Notes under the pieces: generated by a model
What the model saw: only the letters and a program-made list of their open reading frames with translations
Told to the model about the DNA's origin: nothing
The model's database searches: none
Shown here: positions 14,278-19,732 of the stretch, in pieces
How the letters are laid out: every line of letters starts with the position of its first letter
How positions within the stretch are numbered: position 1 is the stretch's first letter
Translations under genes and position numbers: made by a program
NCBI GenBank assembly: GCA_002309805.1
Contig: DBYJ01000013.1
Location: forward strand, 25,587-45,318
Direction: 5' to 3'
DNA length: 19,732 bases
Source of the DNA: Bacteroidales bacterium UBA1189
GTDB lineage: Bacteria > Bacteroidota > Bacteroidia > Bacteroidales > Bacteroidaceae

Positions 14278-14309
14278 TTTGCATTATCGCTCACCTTGCA
14301 CTATCTTTG
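14278..14309 (+). promoter_or_regulatory. Bacteroidetes-type promoter of the DUF4105 gene
   Basis: TTTG (14278-14281), 20 bp, TATCTTTG (14302-14309), 21 nt before ATG 14331. Two further TTTG/TATCTTTA pairs with 20-bp spacers lie upstream (14115-14146 and 14195-14226). Confidence 0.75.
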
Positions 14310-14330
14310 TCGCCGTTTTTAGAGTATTGT

Positions 14331-15584
14331 ATGAAGCAATTTGTTTCAATAGCTTTGGCATGGTTGCTGACGCTGGCAGCATGGGCGCAAGCGGATAGTG
14401 TGGCTGTGGCGCAGGACAGCCTGATTGTCGCGCAGGATAGCCTGATTGTCGCGCCGGATAGCGCGGTTGTGGCGTCGCCGGATACGGTTGTAGCGTATGT
14501 CCCTCGTGTGAGCCTGCTGACGTGCAGCCCTGCCGCTGAGGTGTGGCAGCAGTATGGTCATACCGCCATCCGCTACGAGGATACTGAGCAGGACATCGAC
14601 GTGGTGTTCAACTACGGACTGTTTGATTTTGATACTCCTCATTTCATCTGGCGTTTCTGCCTGGGGCAGACGGACTACATCGTGGGCGCCGAGATGTACG
14701 ATTCTTTTAAAAAGGAATATATGGAGCGCGGCTCGTCGATTACCGAGCAGGAGCTGGCCCTCACGCCGCAGGAGACCGACCGCCTTTGGAACCTCCTTGC
14801 CCTAAACTGCCGCCCTGAGAACCGTACCTACCGCTATAATTTCTTTTACAACAATTGCAGCACAAAGGCCCGCGACATCATCTATCAGTCGTTGAACCAG
14901 CCTGTCAGCGTGGCTCGTACGGATTCCGTCAGCCTGCGTACCGTCCTCCATACTTACAATTCGGCCTATCCCTGGGCCTCGTTCGGCATCGACTTGTTGT
15001 TGGGTACCGAAGCCGACCGTCCCGTCCCTCACGATTTGCAGGAGTTCGCCCCGCTCAACCTTGAAGAGAGTTTTGCAAGGGCAACAAGGAGTGGGGGAGA
15101 ACTGTTCGTGTCGTCTACCTCCGTCATTCAGCCTACAACGCCCAACGTCCCCAAAAGAGGCTTCCCCCTCACCCCTGTGCAGCTGATGATAGTAGTGCTT
15201 CTGATTATGGCTATTATATGCACGCTTGAGTTGCTGACGGGGCATCGTAACTGGTGGTACGACATAGTGCTCTACGGCATGCAGGGCGTGGCGGGGCTTA
15301 TCGTTGCCTTCCTGTTCCTGTTCTCCACCCATCCCGCGGTAAACTCGAACGTGTTGGTTATTGTGCTGAATCCGCTGGTGTTGGTGTTGCTGCCCTTCCT
15401 GCTGCGCCAGTCGCGCCGTCGCACGATGCCCTGGGCTGCTTGGGCAGAAGTGGGGCTCATCGCCCTCTTAGTTGTGGTATGGCTCTTTGTGCGTCAGGAC
15501 ATTCCCATGGCGGCATGGGTGTTCTTCGGCTCGCTTCTCCTCCGTTCCGTACACCATATCATTCGCGCTTCGCACAAAAAGTGA
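14331..15584 (+). CDS. DUF4105 domain membrane protein
   Basis: The 417-residue protein has a signal peptide (VSIALAWLLTLAAWAQA). Three copies of a seven-residue repeat AQDSLIV/AQDSLIV/APDSAVV follow at 27-47. The periplasmic DUF4105 domain comes next (about 60-260), and four or five membrane helices fill the C-terminal third. Conserved YGHTAIR (His77) and YNNCSTKARD (Cys176) are the likely catalytic pair of this Lnb-like family; that role is inferred. ATG 14331 is chosen because the upstream in-frame TTG at 14307 lies inside the -7 box. The phosphatase-like gene follows immediately, suggesting one operon. Confidence 0.87.
   Translation: MKQFVSIALAWLLTLAAWAQADSVAVAQDSLIVAQDSLIVAPDSAVVASPDTVVAYVPRVSLLTCSPAAEVWQQYGHTAIRYEDTEQDIDVVFNYGLFDFDTPHFIWRFCLGQTDYIVGAEMYDSFKKEYMERGSSITEQELALTPQETDRLWNLLALNCRPENRTYRYNFFYNNCSTKARDIIYQSLNQPVSVARTDSVSLRTVLHTYNSAYPWASFGIDLLLGTEADRPVPHDLQEFAPLNLEESFARATRSGGELFVSSTSVIQPTTPNVPKRGFPLTPVQLMIVVLLIMAIICTLELLTGHRNWWYDIVLYGMQGVAGLIVAFLFLFSTHPAVNSNVLVIVLNPLVLVLLPFLLRQSRRRTMPWAAWAEVGLIALLVVVWLFVRQDIPMAAWVFFGSLLLRSVHHIIRASHKK
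14409..14471 (+). repeat. 21-bp coding tandem repeat, three copies
   Basis: GCGCAGGACAGCCTGATTGTC at 14409-14429 is repeated at 14430-14450 with one change and at 14451-14471 with several. It encodes AQDSLIV-type heptapeptides right behind the signal peptide of the DUF4105 protein, probably as a linker of variable length. Confidence 0.8.
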
Positions 15585-15625
15585 AAGATAAAATGTTCCG
15601 AATAACGAAAAATGAAGAATTAAAA

Positions 15626-17218
15626 ATGAAAAATAGGATGTCACATAAGCCGTTTCCCATCTGCAAGGCTATTTATTTTTTATTCTTCATCCTTCAATTT
15701 TCAATCTTCAATCTTCAATTTCCCATCTCCGCCTCTGCCCGTACGCCTCGTCTGGTGGTGGGGATTGTGGTTGACCAGTTACGTTCGGACTACGTGGAGA
15801 AATTTTCCTACCTCTATGGCGAGGATGGGCTGAAGCGGCTGTGGAGTGAGGGAACCGTCTATGTGAATGGCGGCTACGACTTCATCTCCCCCGACCGCTC
15901 GTCGGCTACCGCTTCCGTCTATGCCGGTACGGAGCCCTGCTATCACGGCATCATCGGCAACCGCTATCTCGAGCGCAAGACGCTGAAGGTGAAGGCCTGC
16001 ACGGACGATGCCGCGTTTCGTGGCATCCATACTGCCGAGAGCACCTCGCCCTCGGGCATCCTTGTTACCACCCTTGCCGACGAACTGAAAATCGCTACGG
16101 GAGGGCGTGCCACCATCCTCTCCATTGCCCCTGAGCGCGATATGGCCGTGCTTGCCGGCGGACATGCTGCCGATGCAGCCCTTTGGCTCGATGATGCCGA
16201 GGCCATGTGGGCCTCCTCGACGTTCTACGACGGCGTGCCCTCGTGGGTGAACCTCTATAACCGTCGCTCAAACTCGCCCTACGACTTCAAGTCGCTGAAG
16301 TGGACGCCCTACTATCCGCAGTCGTCGTACCGCGACCTTCCCGAAGAGTCTGCCAAGGACTTTTGCCATACCTTCACCACCAAGAGCGTCAGCCGCTACA
16401 AGACCTCTGCCATCGTCAACGACGAGGTGACGCAGCTGGCAAAGACCTGCGTTATCAGCTCCCCCCTGGGGCGCGACGACCGTCCCGATTTACTCTGCGT
16501 GGGCTATTATGCCGGAGTCTACGACCATCAGGCCGAGGCGTACGCCCCTTTGGAGCTGCGCGACATCTATTGCCGTCTCGACCGTAACATCGCCGACCTC
16601 ATTCAGACCGTCGAGCAGCATGTGGGGCTTGAGAATGTGCTGTTTTTCATCACCTCTACGGGCTACAACGATGTCCATCAGCCTGCCGTCGGAGCCTACA
16701 ATCTGCCTACAGGCGAGGTGCGCATGGAGCGTTGTACTGCCCTGCTGAACCTCTATCTGGGTGCCATCTACGGCTCAGGCAACTGGGTGGAGGCCTCCTA
16801 CCGGAACCAAATCTACCTTAACCACGCCCTCGTCGAAAGCCTCCAGCTGAAGCTGCGCGACGTGCAGGAACGCTGCTCGGAGTTCCTCGGGCAGATGAGC
16901 GGCGTCACCCGCGTCTATACCTCCACGGAGCTGATGGAGGGCGACAGCAGCCCTGCCGTACGTGGCGCGTTCCATCAGGGACGCTCGGGCGACATCCTGC
17001 TGGAAATAGCCCCGGGATGGTCGTTGGTGGATGAGCGCTGGGGCGAGACTGTATGGTCAAGCCGCGCTCTCGTGCCCGTCCCTGTGGTGTTCTTCGGCAG
17101 CGATGTGGCAGCTATGAAAACGAGCGACCCCGTTTCCGTCAACGCCATTGCCCCCACGGTAGCCTCGCTGTTGAAGATGGGCATCCCCAACGCCTGCTCC
17201 GCTAAGCCGTTGTTCTGA
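15626..17218 (+). CDS. alkaline phosphatase superfamily protein, metal ligands altered
   Basis: The protein is 530 residues from ATG 15626; ATGs at 15593 and 15638 are also in frame, and the signal peptide does not decide among them. A hydrophobic signal (AIYFLFFILQF...ISASA) precedes PRLVVGIVVDQLRSDY with metal ligand D50. The nucleophile region is SPDRSSATASVYAGTEP and GIIGN (N112). The family's usual TADHG ligand motif is replaced by ITSTGY (342-347), and the late metal-binding His has no obvious counterpart. The architecture resembles type I phosphodiesterase/PafA proteins, but hydrolytic activity is doubtful. I recall close Bacteroidales relatives with STGY here. It probably acts in the periplasm and is cotranscribed with the DUF4105 gene. 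Confidence 0.8.
   Translation: MKNRMSHKPFPICKAIYFLFFILQFSIFNLQFPISASARTPRLVVGIVVDQLRSDYVEKFSYLYGEDGLKRLWSEGTVYVNGGYDFISPDRSSATASVYAGTEPCYHGIIGNRYLERKTLKVKACTDDAAFRGIHTAESTSPSGILVTTLADELKIATGGRATILSIAPERDMAVLAGGHAADAALWLDDAEAMWASSTFYDGVPSWVNLYNRRSNSPYDFKSLKWTPYYPQSSYRDLPEESAKDFCHTFTTKSVSRYKTSAIVNDEVTQLAKTCVISSPLGRDDRPDLLCVGYYAGVYDHQAEAYAPLELRDIYCRLDRNIADLIQTVEQHVGLENVLFFITSTGYNDVHQPAVGAYNLPTGEVRMERCTALLNLYLGAIYGSGNWVEASYRNQIYLNHALVESLQLKLRDVQERCSEFLGQMSGVTRVYTSTELMEGDSSPAVRGAFHQGRSGDILLEIAPGWSLVDERWGETVWSSRALVPVPVVFFGSDVAAMKTSDPVSVNAIAPTVASLLKMGIPNACSAKPLF
15693..15720 (+). repeat. heptamer repeat TTCAAT(C/T) inside the signal-peptide coding region
   Basis: TTCAAT recurs at 15693, 15700, 15707 and 15714, a 7-bp period. 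It encodes the hydrophobic core (QFSIFNLQF). As seven is not a multiple of three, gain or loss of a unit would shift the frame. Confidence 0.7.
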
Positions 17219-17230
17219 TTTACCTGAGTT

Positions 17231-17290
17231 TTAACGCAGGGGAATAAAAAATTATCGCAGGGGAATAAGGAATTAGAGTAGGGGAATAAA
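17231..17290. repeat. three-copy tandem array with exact 21-bp period
   Basis: AGGGGAAT recurs at 17238, 17259 and 17280, exactly 21 bp apart. On the minus strand the units read ATTCCCCT(GC/AC)..., close to the ATTCGCCT(GC/AT) units at 7450-7533. This array also lies in a convergent intergenic gap, between the phosphatase-like gene and the minus-strand PepSY gene. Confidence 0.82.
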
Positions 17291-17349
17291 GTGGGTCAAT
17301 GAGGCGAAAAGCAAGAAAAGACAAAGTCTCAGGTTAAGTGGCCTTAGTG

Positions 17350-17811
17350 TTATTCCACCATGTGGTGGTCGATGTCGATGAGGCGCATGGCGCGGTTGAA
17401 AGTGAGCTCTGTACCGTCGGCAAGGTCGATTTCAAATAGGCGACGGTTGTGCTCGTACTTCACGATGTCCTTGTCGGGATAGAGCTGGCGAACCTGCTGC
17501 AGGATGTTGGCGGGGATAACTTCGTCGGGTACCACAGAGCCGGGTTTCTTGCACTCAATCTCGGTACAGACGCCGTTGCGGTCGAACTGGAGGTCGATGC
17601 CGCCCTTCAAGTCAACGTTGTACTGCATGAGGCTGGCGCGTTTCTCGATGGTGATGTCCTTTATTTTCACATCGCTGTAGTGCTTCTTGATGAACTCCTG
17701 AGCCGGAGCGGGGAGGGCTGTAAGGGGGACGGACTTGTCCTGACGGTCGTGGGACGTATTGACACAGCCGACAAAAAGGCAGAGAAGAAGGAGGGGAAGC
17801 AGCTTTTTCAT
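17350..17811 (-). CDS. PepSY-like domain lipoprotein
   Basis: The 153-residue protein starts MKKLLPLLLLCLFVGC, a lipoprotein signal with acylated Cys16. Two PepSY-like repeats follow: about 30-90 (LPAPAQEFIKKHYSDVKIKDITIEK...YNVDLKGGIDLQFDRNG) and 95-150 (VIPANILQQVRQLYPDKDIVKYEH...YEIDLADGTELTFN-like). It is probably anchored in the periplasm; the Bacteroidetes PepSY-like family has no settled function. The start at 17811 is set by the lipobox. The frame runs further upstream but without a good signal. Confidence 0.85.
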   Translation of the reverse strand: MKKLLPLLLLCLFVGCVNTSHDRQDKSVPLTALPAPAQEFIKKHYSDVKIKDITIEKRASLMQYNVDLKGGIDLQFDRNGVCTEIECKKPGSVVPDEVIPANILQQVRQLYPDKDIVKYEHNRRLFEIDLADGTELTFNRAMRLIDIDHHMVE

Positions 17812-17844
17812 GACAATTATTCGATGGAGTGATAAAGTTAGGTG

Positions 17845-17852
17845 CAAAGATA
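17845..17852 (-). promoter_or_regulatory. -7 box for the PepSY-like gene
   Basis: On the minus strand TATCTTTG (17845-17852) lies 33 nt before the ATG at 17811. No matching TTTG is found 19-21 bp upstream. This box is not inside the palindromic element. Confidence 0.55.
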
Positions 17853-17946
17853 GTATTTTTTTTGCTTTGGCACGCTTTTTGTGTAAAGAATTATGAAAAA
17901 ATGGGTCTTTTTTCCAAAAAACGGCTCGGGATTGAGAATAATATTG

Positions 17947-17954
17947 TAATTTTG
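17947..17954 (+). promoter_or_regulatory. -7 box upstream of secA
   Basis: TAATTTTG matches TAnnTTTG. It would give a leader of about 85 nt to the ATG at 18045. The -33 region is poor, so the assignment is moderate. Confidence 0.5.
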
Positions 17955-18044
17955 CACGATATTGCCGAAATGAAAATTCAGAATTAACAATTGACATTGG
18001 TACGATTAACCATTCAAAACTGACAAAAAACAAGAAAACAGAAT

Positions 18045-19732
18045 ATGGGATTTAACGATGTAATCAGCAAATTATTTGGAAATAAGAGTACGCGTGACAT
18101 GCGCGAGATACAGCCTTGGGTAGAGAAAGTCAAGGCGGCTTATGCCGAGGTGGAGCAGCTCTCGAACGATGACCTCCGCGCCCGCACGATGGTGCTGAAG
18201 GCCCGCATCCTGGCATCGGCCGAGGAGGACAGGGCTAAGATTGCCGATTTGAAGGCGAAGGTGGAATCCACGGAGCTGGAAGACCGCGAAGCGCTGTTCA
18301 ACCAGATTGACAAACTGGAGAAGGACGTCCTCGAAATTTACGAGAAGGCGATGGACGAGGCCCTGCCCGAGGCGTTTGCCATCGTCAAGGAGACCGCTCG
18401 ACGCTTTGCCGAGAACGAGGAAGTCGTCGTCACGGCTACGGACTTCGACCGCGACCTCTCCATCACCAAGGATTTCGTCCGCATCGAGGGCGACAAGGCC
18501 ATCTACGTGAACCATTGGCAGGCAGGCGGCAACGAGACGGTGTGGAACATGATTCACTACGACGTGCAGCTCTTCGGCGGCGTCGTCCTCCACAAGGGAA
18601 AGATTGCTGAGATGGCAACGGGTGAAGGTAAGACCCTCGTGGCTACGCTTCCCGTCTTCCTCAACGCCCTCACGGGCAACGGCGTCCATGTGGTTACCGT
18701 CAACGACTATCTGGCCAAACGTGACTCGGAGTGGATGGGCCCGCTCTACATGTTCCACGGCCTGAGCGTCGATTGCATCGACAAGCACCAGCCCAACAGC
18801 GAAGCCCGTCGCAAGGCGTATTTGGCTGACATCACTTTCGGTACGAACAACGAGTTCGGCTTCGACTACCTGCGTGACAACATGGCCTCGAGCCCCGAAG
18901 ACCTCGTCCAGCGCTCTCACAACTTCGCCATCGTTGATGAGGTGGACTCCGTGCTTATCGACGATGCCCGTACGCCCCTTATCATCAGCGGCCCTGTGCC
19001 CAAAAGCGAGGACCAACTGTTCGAAGAGCTCCGTCCCTACGTGGAGCGTCTGGTGGAGGCACAGAAACGCCTTGCCACCCAGCTGCTGGCTGAGGCGAAG
19101 AAGCTCATCCCCTCTGAGAAACCCGAGGAGGTGGAGGCGGGCTTCCTTTCGTTATTCCGCGCCTTCAAGGCCCTGCCAAAGAACAAGGCCCTCATCAAAT
19201 ACCTCTCCGAGCCCGGCATCAAGACTGGCCTTCTGAAGACAGAGGCCATCTACATGGAGCAGAACAACCGTCGTATGCCCGAGGCTACCGACGCCCTCTA
19301 TTTCGTCATCGACGAGAAGCTCAACTCCGTGGATATGACCGACAAGGGTACCGACCTCATCACGGGCAACATGTCCGACAGCACCTTCTTCGTCCTGCCC
19401 GATATTGCCGCCCAGCTCTCGGAACTGGAGGGACAGCATCTGCCTGACGAGGAACGTCTGCAGAAGAAGGACGAACTGCTCACCAACTACGCCATTAAGA
19501 GCGAGCGCATCCACACCATCAACCAGCTTCTCAAGGCCTATACAATGTTCGAAAAGGATGTCGAGTACATCGTCGACGAGGAGGGGCATGTGAAGATTGT
19601 CGATGAGCAGACGGGCCGTATCATGGAGGGCCGCCGCTACTCCGACGGTCTCCATCAGGCCATCGAGGCCAAGGAGCGTGTGAAGGTCGAGGCTGCCACG
19701 CAGACCTTCGCTACCATCACCCTGCAGAACTA
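18045..19732 (+). CDS. secA: preprotein translocase ATPase SecA (5' part, cut by window edge)
   Basis: About 562 codons are present, and the gene runs off the right edge. SecA is the ATPase that drives proteins through SecYEG at the inner membrane. The first nucleotide-binding domain shows Walker A MATGEGKT (190-197) and Walker B DEVD (298-301) in the sequence IVDEVDSVLIDDARTPLIISGP; VNDYLAKRD and FGTNNEFGFDYLRDN are also standard. The preprotein cross-linking domain follows, with YIVDEEGHVKIVDEQTGRIMEGRRY. The long extra segment after LIISGP (about 320-430) is typical of Bacteroidetes SecA, which is larger than the E. coli protein. ATG 18045 gives the usual MGFNDVISKLFGNKS start. Confidence 0.97.
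   Translation, partial: MGFNDVISKLFGNKSTRDMREIQPWVEKVKAAYAEVEQLSNDDLRARTMVLKARILASAEEDRAKIADLKAKVESTELEDREALFNQIDKLEKDVLEIYEKAMDEALPEAFAIVKETARRFAENEEVVVTATDFDRDLSITKDFVRIEGDKAIYVNHWQAGGNETVWNMIHYDVQLFGGVVLHKGKIAEMATGEGKTLVATLPVFLNALTGNGVHVVTVNDYLAKRDSEWMGPLYMFHGLSVDCIDKHQPNSEARRKAYLADITFGTNNEFGFDYLRDNMASSPEDLVQRSHNFAIVDEVDSVLIDDARTPLIISGPVPKSEDQLFEELRPYVERLVEAQKRLATQLLAEAKKLIPSEKPEEVEAGFLSLFRAFKALPKNKALIKYLSEPGIKTGLLKTEAIYMEQNNRRMPEATDALYFVIDEKLNSVDMTDKGTDLITGNMSDSTFFVLPDIAAQLSELEGQHLPDEERLQKKDELLTNYAIKSERIHTINQLLKAYTMFEKDVEYIVDEEGHVKIVDEQTGRIMEGRRYSDGLHQAIEAKERVKVEAATQTFATITLQN

Larger units (their letters stand above)
14078..14309. repeat. dispersed promoter-bearing palindromic element, copy 4 (bidirectional)
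   Basis: This is the longest copy, with three palindromes. The first (GCAAAT-ATT-ATTTGC, about 14105-14119) has a TTTG/TATCTTTG pair on the minus strand and TTTG (14115-14118)/TATCTTTA (14139-14146) on the plus strand. Then comes the hairpin AAGGGT-TGC-ACCCTT (14146-14160) with TTTT. The second palindrome (GCAAAT-AAT-ATTTGC within AAAAA/TTTTT arms, about 14178-14204) leads to TATCTTTA at 14219-14226. The third (GATAAT...ATTATC, about 14262-14288) leads to TATCTTTG at 14302-14309. The second hairpin is degenerate here. Confidence 0.82.

Noticed and set aside
18072..19016. 314-codon minus-strand frame over secA
   Set aside because: It lies wholly antisense to the conserved SecA ATPase domain.

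Overview
The window looks like a chromosomal segment of a Bacteroidales bacterium, most likely Prevotella or a close relative. The evidence is repeated Bacteroidetes-type promoters (TTTG, 19-21 bp, TAnnTTTG), a carboxypeptidase-regulatory-domain outer-membrane beta-barrel protein, a secreted protein with a C-terminal YDLQGRR...GRKVVVK tail, a GH3 lipoprotein, a PepSY-like lipoprotein and a Bacteroidetes-type SecA. No rRNA, tRNA, transposase, phage gene or CRISPR array is visible.

Layout. 1-502 is AT-rich non-coding DNA with a 33-bp perfect inverted repeat, a short direct repeat and a promoter-bearing repeat. 503-1541 holds a GNAT acetyltransferase and a DUF3795 protein with a zinc-ribbon start; behind them is a decayed copy of the 3' end of the gene at 4436. 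2028-5295 (+) holds the outer-membrane barrel protein, a small Cys-rich protein and a translationally coupled CDP-alcohol phosphatidyltransferase. 5380-6207 is a MerR/GyrI-type regulator behind a classical MerR-style operator, followed by a terminator. 6467-7450 is a DUF3667 membrane protein. It converges on a minus-strand pair (7511-9135): a secreted protein and a DUF7010-like membrane protein. 9347-10944 (+) is an iron-sulfur flavoprotein, a zinc-ribbon protein and a RimJ-like acetyltransferase. 10985-14032 (-) is a GH3 glycosidase lipoprotein followed by an ICMT-like methyltransferase. 14331-17218 (+) is a DUF4105 protein and an alkaline-phosphatase-superfamily protein with altered metal ligands. 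17350-17811 (-) is a PepSY-like lipoprotein, and 18045 to the right edge is the 5' part of secA.

The most notable content is between the genes. Four loci (about 351-472, 6257-6436, 9201-9323, 14078-14309) carry copies of one dispersed element. Each unit centres on a palindrome (CAAAT-nn-ATTTG) whose outer arms differ between copies but stay complementary. The ATTTG half is a -33 box lying 20 bp (once 21) before a TATCTTT(G/A) -7 box. The copy next to each gene reads TATCTTTG and ends 21-30 nt before the start codon. C/G hairpins with T tracts sit between the units. At 14078-14146 the same palindrome supplies promoters on both strands.

Two further repeat families stand out. One is a 21-bp-period array present in two different convergent intergenic regions. 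The other is a GTTTAACG stem-loop element that ends 15-16 nt before a start codon in both of its copies. Functions of these repeats are inferred; only the sequence patterns are observed.
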